From positions 310,001-374,000 of the forward strand of contig NZ_FNZM01000003.1 of the NCBI RefSeq assembly GCF_900109265.1: a DNA stretch of 64,000 nt. The letters are read 5' to 3'. A program made the translations under genes and the position numbers. Every line of letters begins with the position of its first letter. Position 1 is the stretch's first letter. The stretch comes from Paraburkholderia tropica. GTDB taxonomy: Bacteria > Pseudomonadota > Gammaproteobacteria > Burkholderiales > Burkholderiaceae. The notes beneath the pieces were generated by a model. That model saw only the letters and a program-made list of their open reading frames with translations, did no database searches and was not told where the DNA came from. Shown piece after piece: positions 17,744 through 26,006 of this stretch.

Positions 17744-18967
17744 ATGAGCACGACTTATCACCACGAACTCGCTGCGGAGTTCAAGCTTGCCGACGTCAAC
17801 CTGGGCGATGTCCACGCGCCGTTAGCACTCAAACGTACGATTCATCCTGAATCGATCCGCGACAACCTGCCGGCCGGTCAGGGCGGCATTGGCTTTCTTT
17901 TTCATGCCACCGACTGGGAGACGCTTTCATTCTCATTCCATAACGTCAAGACGCGTAATGAGGCATTCGAGGAAGAGTTGTGGCGCACGCCGCCTTTCAT
18001 TGCGTCGCCGATCTATTCGGGCACGCAAATGATCGGCGCGAATATCGCCTGTCCGGTACCGCTTGAAATGTGGCTCGGCAGTCCGCGCGGCATCAAGCGC
18101 TTTCGCGAGACGCAATTTTTTCCGGCACTCGAACTGGCGCGCCGCGCGGGTCTGAACATGGTGGCGATGGGCGCGTCCACGCCTTATGCCTGCAATTACG
18201 GCGCGCTGCCGCGTCCGATCAAGCCGCCTCATATCACGACCGGTCACGCGGCCACGGCGGCGATGCTCAAGGAATGGGCCATGCACTGCTGCAACGAAGT
18301 CGGGCTCGATTTCGGCAAGACGCGGCTCGCGTTGTTCGGCGCGGCGGGACGGCTCGGCACGACGGTCGCGCGCTACGCGACGTACAAGGACGCACCGAAG
18401 GAGCTGATCCTGATCGATCTGCCCGACAAGGTGAATCTGTTGCACGATCAAGCGAAGGAATTGCTGGCGTCGGATCTGCTCGGGCACACGAAAGTGTCCG
18501 TGCATACGTTCAGCCCCGACACGCCGCTGCCACAATTCGACGGCGCCATTCTCGCGAGCAGCACCAGCGTGCCGTATTTGACCGCCGCCGACCTCAAACG
18601 CGCGCAGTTCTGGATTGACGATTCGCATCCGCGTGCGGCGAGTGTCGAAGCGGAACTCGCTTCGCGTGGCCATACGCTATATATTGAGTGTTTTGCCCGT
18701 GGCCCGGTTGGGCTCGATACGGCATTCCCGTTCCGCTTACCGTCCACTCGCGATTGCTATACCTGCTTTGCCGAAGGTTATGCCGCGTGGCAAGAGGGCA
18801 TTGCGTCCGATTTCATTATCGGCAGTCCGCCCGTGTGGTCCGTATCCTATACGCATGGACTGGTAAAGAAATACGGTTTTTCAGTCGGGCCATTTCACGG
18901 GAAAAATGGCTTGCCGATCGAAATGGATATGCGCCATGACGGCAAACCGGAACTGGTAGGACCATAA
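17744..18967 (+). CDS. Acyl-ACP reductase-like / predicted amino acid dehydrogenase (COG5322 type)
   Basis: 407 aa from ATG 17744 (AAGGAAA just upstream). The middle holds a Rossmann motif, ALFGAAGRLGTTVARYATYK (about residues 195-214), preceded by HITTGHAATAAMLKEW, which matches the 'TTGNTHTAY' stretch of cyanobacterial long-chain acyl-ACP reductase (AAR). Near the C-terminus CFAEGYAAWQEG (Cys341, codon 18764-18766) aligns with the CFAEAMLLEFEG segment of AAR, whose Cys294 is the acyl-accepting residue; KKYGFSVGPF matches the AAR end. It is ~65 aa longer at the N-terminus than AAR. By family it would reduce an acyl thioester (or process an amino acid derivative) with NAD(P)H. It is 20 bp upstream of, and probably co-transcribed with, a CqsS-like sensor kinase. 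The function in this context is inference. Confidence 0.7.
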   Translation: MSTTYHHELAAEFKLADVNLGDVHAPLALKRTIHPESIRDNLPAGQGGIGFLFHATDWETLSFSFHNVKTRNEAFEEELWRTPPFIASPIYSGTQMIGANIACPVPLEMWLGSPRGIKRFRETQFFPALELARRAGLNMVAMGASTPYACNYGALPRPIKPPHITTGHAATAAMLKEWAMHCCNEVGLDFGKTRLALFGAAGRLGTTVARYATYKDAPKELILIDLPDKVNLLHDQAKELLASDLLGHTKVSVHTFSPDTPLPQFDGAILASSTSVPYLTAADLKRAQFWIDDSHPRAASVEAELASRGHTLYIECFARGPVGLDTAFPFRLPSTRDCYTCFAEGYAAWQEGIASDFIIGSPPVWSVSYTHGLVKKYGFSVGPFHGKNGLPIEMDMRHDGKPELVGP

Positions 18968-18987
18968 CGATTAACGGAGGCCCAATC

Positions 18988-21558
18988 GTGATGTCGCGCG
19001 AGCGCATGGGGGAGATGCTGGAACGTAGCCGGCTGGCTATCCGATGGGGAGGCATATTGGGCCTCCTGTGCCACCCCATCTATTACCTGGTCTGGACCTA
19101 TGTCCTGCCGCAGCCCTACGACAATCTCGCCCTGCGTTTGAGCGCGGCGCTCGTTTGCGTGCCGTTGATCTTCCAGGCGTACTGGCCGCGGCGTTTCAAT
19201 CATTACCTGCTGCTTTACTGGCACGCCTGCCTGATTTACGTCTTGCCGTTCGTCTGCACGTTTCTGGCTATTCGTAATGGATTTTCGACGATGTGGATGA
19301 TGACGGAAGTCATGATGATTTTTATCATGGCGCTCTGCATCGACAGTCCGCTTTTACTGATGGCCTGTATTGGTGTCGGCGTGGCAACCAGTTCGGTGGC
19401 GGCGGTGGTTACGTCGCCCGTTCCTGTTGTGCTGAGCACGGCCAATCAATCCGATCTCGCCTTGCTGCCCGTGGTGATGTTGTGCAGCATGGCATTCAGT
19501 CATGCAATCAGCATTGGGCGTATTTTCGTTGAAAAGAATCGGGTATTGCAGGCGCTTGCAGGATCTATTGCGCATGAAATGCGTAATCCGCTGAGCCAGT
19601 TGAAACACGTGCTTGAAAACGTCGAGGAAAATCTGCCCGCGGCCACCGAGCCGAATCGTCCTGCGGTGCTGTCTCACGACAAGGCCGCTGCGCTTTACCG
19701 GCATCTCGCGCAGGGCAAAACGTCGATCGAGCGCGGTTTGCGCATTATCGCCATGACGCTGGACGAAGTGAGCGCCAAACCCATTCGCTCGGACCGTCTC
19801 GCGTATCTGAGCGCGGCGGCCACCACGCGCAAGGCGCTCGAAGAGTTCGGTTTCGACGACGAAGACGAACGCAGCAAAGTCAAGCTGCTCGTGCGTGAAG
19901 ACTTCACCTTCAAGGTCGACGAAACGGTTTATCTGTTCATTCTCTTCAATCTCATGAAGAACGCGCTGCATCACATGGCGGCGCGCGCATCGTCCACGTT
20001 GACGCTCACGGTCGAGCGGCAAAGCATTATCGTGCGCGATACCGGTTCCGGTATTGCGCCTGAGATGCTCGCGCATCTATTCGAGCCGTTTCGCACGTCC
20101 GGCAATTCGGCGGGAACGGGGCTCGGTCTCGCCTATTGCCAGCGCGCGATGCAGGCGTTTGGCGGCACTATCGCGTGCCGCTCCGAAGTGGACAAATTCA
20201 CGGAATTCGCGCTGCATTTTCCGGCGATTCCCGATCGTGAAGTGGCCGAATACGAGCGCGAAATGCTCGATCGCGCGCGTCCGGTTTTCGAAGGCAAGCG
20301 CATTCTGCTCTGCGACGAGGACGTGTATCAGCGCGCGAAAACGCGTCGCGTGCTGGCGGGCATGGGCGCACAGGTCAGCGAGGCCGACAACGGCCAGCTC
20401 GCGCTGGCCATGCTGCGCGAGCGCGGCGGCGAGCATTACGACCTCGTGCTGATCGAAGCGAACATGCCGGCGCTCGACGGCTATGCGGTCGCGGAGCGCA
20501 TTCGCGCGTCGAATCATCGGGCGATCCAGAACATCCTGATCGCGGGCTTTGCGGCGCAGCCCGGCGGCGTGGCGCAAGTGCTCGCGCGCCGCGCGGGCAT
20601 GGACGTCATGCTCGGCAAGGCGGGCAGCGTGCTGGAGCTGATCGGCGCGTTGCAGGCGCTGTTCGAAAGCGGCGACCGGCGCGTGGCGCGCAAGGGCGTC
20701 GAACGGCTGTCGGGCAAGTCGATCCTCGTCGCCGACGACGATACCTATAGCCGCTCGATCGCCAAAGCCTGGCTCGAACGCAGCGGCGCGCGCGTGATCG
20801 AGGCCGAGCACGGCCACGCGGTGCTCGACCATTTGCGCGCGGGCGAGGTCATCGACGCCATTGTCATGGACATGAACATGCCGGGCATGGGCGGCCCCGA
20901 CACCACGGCGGCGATCCGCGCGCGCACGGACGCGTATGCGAACGTGCCGATCGTCGCGCTCACGGGCCAGTCCGATATGGAGGCGATTCGCGAGTGCCTG
21001 AGCGTGGGCATGGACGACGTGCTCGTGAAGCCCGTGCAGGCCGCCGTGCTGTGCGCGGCGGTGTCGACGCAGATTGCGCGGCTCGGCGCGAAGGCGTCGC
21101 CCGCGAGCGCGGAACCGGCGCCGTTGCCGCCGATGGTGCACGATCTCACGCTGCCCACCGGCCGCGAGTTGCTCGACGAACTGCAACTGGGTGAATTGAC
21201 GGCGCTTGGGTTGATCGACCAGACCTTTCTCGACGGCGTGGCGCAGATTCGCGCGCTCGTCGACGAACTCGTGCGCGGCGCGCGCTCGATGGAATCGGAG
21301 CCCGCGCACACGGCGCTGCATCGGCTGCTGGGCGTGAGCGGCAATATCGGCGCGAAATCGCTGCATGCGTTCGGGCGCACGATTTATCCGCGTATCGTCG
21401 ACGGGCAGTGGCCGCTGGAGCCCGACTGGATCGAGCAGATCGCCGCGCTGGGCAAGCGCTCGGCCGACGCGCTGGAAACGTATTTCGATTCGGTCACGCC
21501 GCTGCGCCATCCCGACCGCGCGACGAACGCAAGCGCGACGCGTTTGCTAACGTTATGA
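18988..21558 (+). CDS. CqsS/LqsS-like hybrid sensor histidine kinase with two receiver domains and HPt
   Basis: 856 aa from GTG 18988 (or ATG 18991; GGAGG at 18976-18980 serves either). Residues ~15-180 form about six membrane helices. The opening GGILGLLCHPIYYLVWTYVLPQPYDNLALR strongly recalls the Vibrio CqsS start (GMLGFPAYYFIWEYWFPQSYENLGLR-like). Kinase core: AGSIAHEMRNPLSQLKH with His196, N-box LFNLMKNALHHM, G-boxes DTGSGIAPEM and GTGLGLAY. Receiver 1 (~430-545) has Glu490 where the phospho-Asp should be (LIEANMPALDG). Receiver 2 (~570-690) is canonical (Asp628 in MDMNMPGM, Thr in ALTGQ, Lys in LVKPV). A C-terminal HPt domain carries LHRLLGVSGNIGA (His778). The protein therefore encodes a whole internal phosphorelay. 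The ligand is probably a small hydrophobic signal; no dedicated response regulator is adjacent. Confidence 0.85.
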   Translation: MMSRERMGEMLERSRLAIRWGGILGLLCHPIYYLVWTYVLPQPYDNLALRLSAALVCVPLIFQAYWPRRFNHYLLLYWHACLIYVLPFVCTFLAIRNGFSTMWMMTEVMMIFIMALCIDSPLLLMACIGVGVATSSVAAVVTSPVPVVLSTANQSDLALLPVVMLCSMAFSHAISIGRIFVEKNRVLQALAGSIAHEMRNPLSQLKHVLENVEENLPAATEPNRPAVLSHDKAAALYRHLAQGKTSIERGLRIIAMTLDEVSAKPIRSDRLAYLSAAATTRKALEEFGFDDEDERSKVKLLVREDFTFKVDETVYLFILFNLMKNALHHMAARASSTLTLTVERQSIIVRDTGSGIAPEMLAHLFEPFRTSGNSAGTGLGLAYCQRAMQAFGGTIACRSEVDKFTEFALHFPAIPDREVAEYEREMLDRARPVFEGKRILLCDEDVYQRAKTRRVLAGMGAQVSEADNGQLALAMLRERGGEHYDLVLIEANMPALDGYAVAERIRASNHRAIQNILIAGFAAQPGGVAQVLARRAGMDVMLGKAGSVLELIGALQALFESGDRRVARKGVERLSGKSILVADDDTYSRSIAKAWLERSGARVIEAEHGHAVLDHLRAGEVIDAIVMDMNMPGMGGPDTTAAIRARTDAYANVPIVALTGQSDMEAIRECLSVGMDDVLVKPVQAAVLCAAVSTQIARLGAKASPASAEPAPLPPMVHDLTLPTGRELLDELQLGELTALGLIDQTFLDGVAQIRALVDELVRGARSMESEPAHTALHRLLGVSGNIGAKSLHAFGRTIYPRIVDGQWPLEPDWIEQIAALGKRSADALETYFDSVTPLRHPDRATNASATRLLTL

Positions 21559-21603
21559 GCCGCCTGCATCGCTCCGGATGATCGCGAAATGCGCCTTGAC
21601 TTC

Positions 21604-21631
21604 GATTTAGATGACGACTAGCATCTAAATC
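21604..21631. promoter_or_regulatory. Perfect TetR-type operator upstream of tetR gene
   Basis: GATTTAGATG (21604-21613) and CATCTAAATC (21622-21631) are perfect 10-bp inverted arms with an 8-bp spacer, ending 25 bp before the TetR start codon. Size and position fit autorepression by the TetR protein encoded at 21656. Confidence 0.85.
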
Positions 21632-21655
21632 ATCGAATCACGGAGCAGGCGCACC

Positions 21656-22240
21656 ATGAGGAAATCGAGGGCCGAAACCGCCGAAACGCGCGAGCGCATC
21701 GTGGCGGTCGCCGCCGAGGCATTCCGGGCCGACGGCATTCACGCCACCGGCGTCGCCGACGTAATGGCCGCAGCGGGCCTGTCGCACGGCGGCTTCTACC
21801 GCCATTTCGAATCGAAGGATCAACTGGTCGCCGAGGCCTGCGAGGCCGGGTTGAGCGGCATCGTCGGCACGCTCGCGGCTGCCGCGCAAGGGCAGGCGGG
21901 CGAGGACGCATTCAAGGCCGTGGTCGACGCCTATCTCTCGACCGGCCATCGCGACGCGCCCGGGCGCGGTTGCCCGATCGCGGGCATGGGCAGCGAACTG
22001 GCGCGCGCGGACGACGCGACGCGTGAAGTGGCCGCGCGCGGCATCGACGAACTGGTCGATCTGCTCGTCAGCCCCCGTGAGCGCGCGGGTGAAGGCGAGG
22101 ACGCGCAAGCGGACCGTTCGCGTGCGCTGCTCGCATTCTCGGCGATGGTGGGCGGGCTCACGCTATCGCGCATCGTCGCGGACCCGGAGGCTTCGGCCTC
22201 GCTGCTGAACACGATCAAACAACAACTCGAAACGATCTGA
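21656..22240 (+). CDS. TetR/AcrR-family transcriptional repressor
   Basis: 194 aa. N-terminal helix-turn-helix is typical: TRERIVAVAAEAFRADGIHATGVADVMAAAGLSHGGFYRHFESKDQLVAEA. The C-terminal ligand domain is of the DUF/TetR_C type with CPIAGMGSELARAD, often seen in regulators of NAD(P)-dependent oxidoreductases. A perfect palindromic operator precedes it, and the NmrA-family oxidoreductase gene lies 124 bp downstream on the same strand, the probable regulated partner. Confidence 0.93.
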   Translation: MRKSRAETAETRERIVAVAAEAFRADGIHATGVADVMAAAGLSHGGFYRHFESKDQLVAEACEAGLSGIVGTLAAAAQGQAGEDAFKAVVDAYLSTGHRDAPGRGCPIAGMGSELARADDATREVAARGIDELVDLLVSPRERAGEGEDAQADRSRALLAFSAMVGGLTLSRIVADPEASASLLNTIKQQLETI

Positions 22241-22283
22241 ACGAGCGGTGCGTATCGCGCGCTGCATTTTTTTACTGCTGTAT

Positions 22284-22295
22284 GTGCATATGCAC
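22284..22295. promoter_or_regulatory. 12-bp palindrome upstream of NmrA-family gene
   Basis: GTGCATATGCAC is a perfect palindrome in the 124-bp gap between the TetR gene and the NmrA-family gene. It differs from the TetR operator at 21604, so if it is a protein site it is probably for another factor or part of the promoter. Functional status is uncertain. Confidence 0.4.
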
Positions 22296-22364
22296 TAATA
22301 AGGATATCGAATCGATAGCCGATTCTTTGTCCGCATCTGAACCCAACCTGAACGGAGAGTCATC

Positions 22365-23246
22365 ATGGAAAAGCGCAAATACCTGATTACCGGCGCGACC
22401 GGCAAAACCGGCGTCTACACGGTCAACAATCTGCTGGCGGCGGGCCACGACGTTCGCGCCATGGTTCACGGCGAAGACGCGCGCAGCGCCGCGCTGCGCG
22501 AGGCGGGCGCCGAAGTGGTGGTGGGCGATCTGCTCGATCACGACGATCTGCTTCGCGCGACCGATGGCGTGACGGGCGCGTATCTGTGCTACCCGGTGCA
22601 TCCGGGCTTCATTCAAGGCACCGCGTATTTCGCAGACGCCGCGCGCCGCGCGGGCCTCGACGTGGTCGTGGAAATGTCACAAATCTCCGCGCGTGAAGAT
22701 GCGAAAAGCCATGCTGCCCGCGATCACTGGATTGCCGAGCGTGTGCTCGACTGGTCGGGCGTGCCGACGGTTCACATTCGTCCGACGTTCTTTTCGGAAT
22801 GGCTGATTTTCCCGTGGGTGCGCGACACGATCGTCAAGGAAGGCCAGATCACGCTGCCTTATGGCGAAGGGCGTCACGCACCGATCGCGGCGGAAGATCA
22901 GGCGCGCTTCATCACGGCGATGCTCACGCAGCCGTCCGCGCATATCGGCAAGGCTTACGAGCTGTGCGGGCCGGTCGAACTCGATCATCACGAGATCGCG
23001 CAGAAGATCAGCGAAGTCATCGGCCGGAAGATTGTCTATAACCCCGGCACGCTGGACGACTATCGTGCGCATTTGCAACGCTACGATTTGCCGGAGTTTG
23101 CGATCCAGCATTTCATTGAAGTCGCCGTCGATTACCGCAATGGTGTGTTTAAAGGCAGCGACCATATTATCGAGCAGGTGACTGGCAAGGCGCCGCAAAC
23201 CGTTGAAGCATTCGTGCGCACCAATAGTCAGCTTTTTTCAGCATGA
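22365..23246 (+). CDS. NmrA-family NAD(P)-binding protein (atypical SDR)
   Basis: 293 aa with GGAGAG upstream. The N-terminus KYLITGATGKTGVYTVNNLLAAGHDVRAMV has the atypical-SDR dinucleotide motif GATGxTG. The middle (VVGDLLDHDDLLRATDGVTGAYLCYPV; VVEMSQISAR) matches NmrA/QOR2-like proteins such as NAD(P)H:quinone reductases or redox-sensing NAD(P)-binding proteins; no canonical YxxxK catalytic pair is obvious. It is cytoplasmic and likely TetR-controlled. An intrinsic terminator follows at 23255-23284. Confidence 0.87.
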   Translation: MEKRKYLITGATGKTGVYTVNNLLAAGHDVRAMVHGEDARSAALREAGAEVVVGDLLDHDDLLRATDGVTGAYLCYPVHPGFIQGTAYFADAARRAGLDVVVEMSQISAREDAKSHAARDHWIAERVLDWSGVPTVHIRPTFFSEWLIFPWVRDTIVKEGQITLPYGEGRHAPIAAEDQARFITAMLTQPSAHIGKAYELCGPVELDHHEIAQKISEVIGRKIVYNPGTLDDYRAHLQRYDLPEFAIQHFIEVAVDYRNGVFKGSDHIIEQVTGKAPQTVEAFVRTNSQLFSA

Positions 23247-23254
23247 TTCGTGCT

Positions 23255-23284
23255 GAACGCCCGCTCGCGGATGAGCGGGCGTTC
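23255..23284 (+). terminator. Rho-independent-like hairpin after NmrA-family gene
   Basis: GAACGCCCGCTC (23255-23266), loop GCGGAT, GAGCGGGCGTTC (23273-23284): a perfect 12-bp stem starting 8 bp after the NmrA-family stop. Only a weak T-rich tail follows (gtgttt). Confidence 0.75.
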
Positions 23285-23552
23285 GCGTGTTTATCGCTGG
23301 CGGCGAATTGCCTTAAAGCGTTCACGTGAACGTCAAATAGTCGTCATGTCCGCGCGCCGGCCTTGAGCCGTCGGGGACTCACGCGTGCCGGCGTTCCATA
23401 TATTGGGGAAACTCCCAAATCGCATCACCCTTCCACGCGGATTTAACAAAGTTAGAATGAAATCTCTAGGTCGCAAATGCAACGGCGGGACGGCGGCCTG
23501 AACTGTGTGCGCGAGCGTACATAACGACGACGGCGAAGTAGAGGAGGCGGAC

Positions 23553-23711
23553 ATGGAGCAATCCTGGATCGGGCTGGCGGCCGGTGCAATCGTGCTGGCG
23601 TTGGTAGCGATGTCCACGCGTGCGCACTATCGCCGGGAACGCCGACGCGCTGACTTGCTGCGTCATCTGGATCATCACGACTGGTGCCGCTGGACGCGAG
23701 TACGTCGTTAG
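23553..23711 (+). CDS. Small single-pass membrane protein, unknown function
   Basis: 52 aa. ATG 23553 is preceded by an excellent GAGGAGG site (23541-23547). The product has one hydrophobic segment (WIGLAAGAIVLALVAMST, about residues 5-22) followed by a strongly basic tail (RAHYRRERRRADLLRH). No family was recognised. It is the first of three small same-strand genes (23553-24357) and overlaps none of them. The ribosome-binding site and segment layout support it as real. Confidence 0.6.
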   Translation: MEQSWIGLAAGAIVLALVAMSTRAHYRRERRRADLLRHLDHHDWCRWTRVRR

Positions 23712-23733
23712 TCATCCTGATAGAAATTCAGGG

Positions 23734-24012
23734 GTGGTTATTGTGCACACAACGGGGGCAATCGTGGGCTATGACTTCGCGGAGAAGGATCTGGCGCACA
23801 TCCAGAATATCCTGGGCCATCTCGAGCATACGGCCGGGAAAGACAGCGCCGCGGCGACCGGCGCAGGCATCAGCCTGAACTACTGGCGCGCGCGAGTGCG
23901 AACCTTGCTGGCCATGCCGCTTTTGCCGATTCACATCGAAAAGCAGGCGAAAGCACTGCTTGCGCGTCTCGATCGTCTCGAAGACTCGCGACGGTGTGCG
24001 ACGCCGGGTTGA
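23734..24012 (+). CDS. Small hypothetical protein
   Basis: 92 aa from GTG 23734, 22 bp after the preceding small gene; GTG 23743 is another possible start. Codon use is like the chromosome (third-position G/C-rich). The protein (GYDFAEKDLAHIQNILGHLEHTAG... NYWRARVRTLLAMPLLPIHIEKQAKALLARLDRLE) looks soluble and helical, with a Leu-rich C-terminal helix. No family was recognised. Confidence 0.5.
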   Translation: MVIVHTTGAIVGYDFAEKDLAHIQNILGHLEHTAGKDSAAATGAGISLNYWRARVRTLLAMPLLPIHIEKQAKALLARLDRLEDSRRCATPG

Positions 24013-24072
24013 CGGGCCGGGCGGGAATCGAAATTGCTGCCTGGTCTTTCGGCCCGTTGAATGGTGTGCATC

Positions 24073-24357
24073 ATGTTGCGCAACTACGAGTACGAAGGTT
24101 ACACGTTCGAAGTGTCCGTCGAGTCCGGCGTCATGGTCGGCTCCGTGCCTCATGCGCTCAAGCGTGGGGGCTATGTGGCGGTCGTCACCCTCTATTGGCG
24201 GGGCGAGGTAGTCTCGGTGTTTTCTCCATTGAGATTCGGCGATATTGGCGGTCGTCCGTTCGCCACCGATATCGACGCGCTCATGGGCGGTTATAGCGCC
24301 GCACGAAAAATCGTCGATGATTTTTTTCTTCACGCGCCCGTTAAAACGCCGAAATAA
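24073..24357 (+). CDS. Small hypothetical protein
   Basis: 94 aa from ATG 24073 (MLRNYEYEGYTFEVSVE); an ATG at 24061 in frame is less likely. The sequence alternates beta-type segments (GYTFEVSVESG; GYVAVVTLYWRGEVVSVFSPLRF) and ends in a helix (AARKIVDDFFL). It is probably a small cytoplasmic alpha/beta protein. No known domain was recognised. It lies 60 bp after the preceding small gene. Confidence 0.55.
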   Translation: MLRNYEYEGYTFEVSVESGVMVGSVPHALKRGGYVAVVTLYWRGEVVSVFSPLRFGDIGGRPFATDIDALMGGYSAARKIVDDFFLHAPVKTPK

Positions 24358-24537
24358 ACCGGGCAAACGTTTGCCAAAACTTGAGGCGTTTGCTCAAGTA
24401 AAGCACGACGTCCTTGCTGAATCCATCATTGCGATAAACGAAAAAGTGATTCGGCGACGATGCGCCAATATCACCGTAAAGTTTTCGTGTGGTCTGACGA
24501 TAAGCACAGGGATAAACAAAAATGACCAGCAGTCTCC

Positions 24538-25614
24538 ATGCTTACTCAGGAAGAGAAAACCGTACTCGATATCATGGGCACGCAGCCGGATCGCGCGTGG
24601 CCTTCGAATATTCTTAAGGAAGCGGTGCTGGCGCGGCTGCCGGAGTTGGGCGAGAAGACCGTGCGCCGGTTATTTGTGAAGCTCGAAGAAGATGCATTGA
24701 TCGAGCGCGACGGCAACGGCCGCAATACCACGTGGATACTGCTCGCGCGCGGGCCGAGCGAAACCATTCGGCCGCCCGTCGATATTTCGCTGGCTCTGCT
24801 GAAACTGCGTCAACTCGCGCGACACCATTTGCCGCCGGGAAAAATCGGCGACTTCCGGGAATATCTCGCGGGCGCGAATCGCGTGCTCGGTGTGCCGCCG
24901 CTCGACTCCCGCACGCGCGACGCACAGGCCTGGATCGGCAAGACCGCGCGCGTCGCGCCCGGTTATCCGGTGCTTGAACCGGAAATCGACGAGACCGTGT
25001 TCGATACGGCGTGCGCTGCGCTCTATCGCGACGAAACGCTGCACATCACCTATCGATCCGCCGACGCGAGCGAAGGCGCCACGCGCGATTATCTCGTGCT
25101 GCCGTATGCGATCGTCGAGAAAGCGCCGTTCTGGTATCTGGTCGTGAGTCTGCGCCGTTCGAGCGGCGCGCAGGGTGCGCCCTTCCTGCTACGCATGGAC
25201 CGTGTGCAATCGGTCGCACCGCGCGGCTACGATTTGAAGCGCGATACGAATTTCGATCTCGCCGCGTTCATTCGCAGCGAACGCGTTTTCGAATGGTTTC
25301 CGGAAATGCCCGAGCGGTGCGTGTTGCGCGTGACGGAGACGAATGGCATTCCGAGTGCGTTTCGCGCGGCGCGTCTCTCGGACGATCAGGTGATCGAGGA
25401 AGTTGCGGGCGGTTTTATTCTCACGGCGACACTCACGCCTTCGCGCGCGTTGCGCAATCTGCTGCTCGAACACGCGCCCACGGTGGAACTGCTTTCGCCA
25501 GCGCACCTGCGTGCGGAGATTGCCCAGACGCTGATGGCGGCGGCTACACGCTATGCGACGCCTTATGGGAATTCCGACGTGGACTCCGACGTCGACGCTT
25601 ACACCGCGCCCTGA
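24538..25614 (+). CDS. WYL-domain transcriptional regulator
   Basis: 358 aa. Residues 1-70 form a winged-helix DNA-binding region (EKTVLDIMGTQPDRAWPSNILKEAV...KTVRRLFVKLEEDALIERDG). Residues ~165-245 form a WYL sensor (LHITYRSADASEGATRDYLVLPYAIVEKAPFWYLVVSLRR), with the name-giving W-Y-L at FWYLVV. A WCX-like C-terminal part follows. WYL regulators sense nucleotides or small ligands and in some genomes control DNA repair or phage defence, but no such genes are nearby. There is no clear ribosome-binding site before ATG 24538. The 3' end overlaps the convergent RidA gene by 16 bp. Confidence 0.82.
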   Translation: MLTQEEKTVLDIMGTQPDRAWPSNILKEAVLARLPELGEKTVRRLFVKLEEDALIERDGNGRNTTWILLARGPSETIRPPVDISLALLKLRQLARHHLPPGKIGDFREYLAGANRVLGVPPLDSRTRDAQAWIGKTARVAPGYPVLEPEIDETVFDTACAALYRDETLHITYRSADASEGATRDYLVLPYAIVEKAPFWYLVVSLRRSSGAQGAPFLLRMDRVQSVAPRGYDLKRDTNFDLAAFIRSERVFEWFPEMPERCVLRVTETNGIPSAFRAARLSDDQVIEEVAGGFILTATLTPSRALRNLLLEHAPTVELLSPAHLRAEIAQTLMAAATRYATPYGNSDVDSDVDAYTAP

Positions 25615-26006
25615 GCGCGCTGCACCGCCACGCACTTGATTTCCACGAGCAAGCCTGGATGCGCGAGTTCCGCTACGCCGATCGCCGTCCAGGCGCAGGT
25701 TCCGCGCGGGAAAACGCGATTCTTCACCTCGCGAAAGACGGCCATGTGCGCCTGCATCTGAACGTGATATGTCGTCATGTCGACGATATCGTCGAATGTG
25801 CAGCCCGCCGCCTCCAGCACGATACGCAGATTGTCCCAGCACGCGCGGAACTGCGCCTCGGGATCGGCGATCACGTCGAGGTCGGCGGTGCGCCCGACTT
25901 GTCCGGCGCAATAGACGGTTGCGCCAACCTTCACGGCGGGCGCGTAGCCCGCGTGCTCGACAATGCGCTGCATGGCAGGCGGAATGATGACTTCACGGTC
26001 GGTCAT
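25599..26006 (-). CDS. RidA/YjgF family protein
   Basis: 135 aa from ATG 26006, whose first bases overlap the stop of the upstream GNAT gene (ATGA), so the two are coupled. Fold signature: VGATVYCAGQVGRTAD, CWDNLRIVLEAAGCTFDDIVDMTTYHV and FPRGTCAWTAIGVAELAHPGLLVEIKCVAV. RidA deaminates reactive enamine/imine intermediates; the conserved substrate-carboxylate Arg of the canonical 'RA' position is not present in the usual form (AWTAIGV instead of xRSxVxV). It may therefore be a RidA-subfamily member with another role. Confidence 0.85.
   Translation of the reverse strand: MTDREVIIPPAMQRIVEHAGYAPAVKVGATVYCAGQVGRTADLDVIADPEAQFRACWDNLRIVLEAAGCTFDDIVDMTTYHVQMQAHMAVFREVKNRVFPRGTCAWTAIGVAELAHPGLLVEIKCVAVQRAQGAV

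Noticed and set aside
24522..24617. Short ATG-led frame just before the WYL gene
   Set aside because: About 30 codons, in a different frame and overlapping the WYL gene, with no ribosome-binding site.
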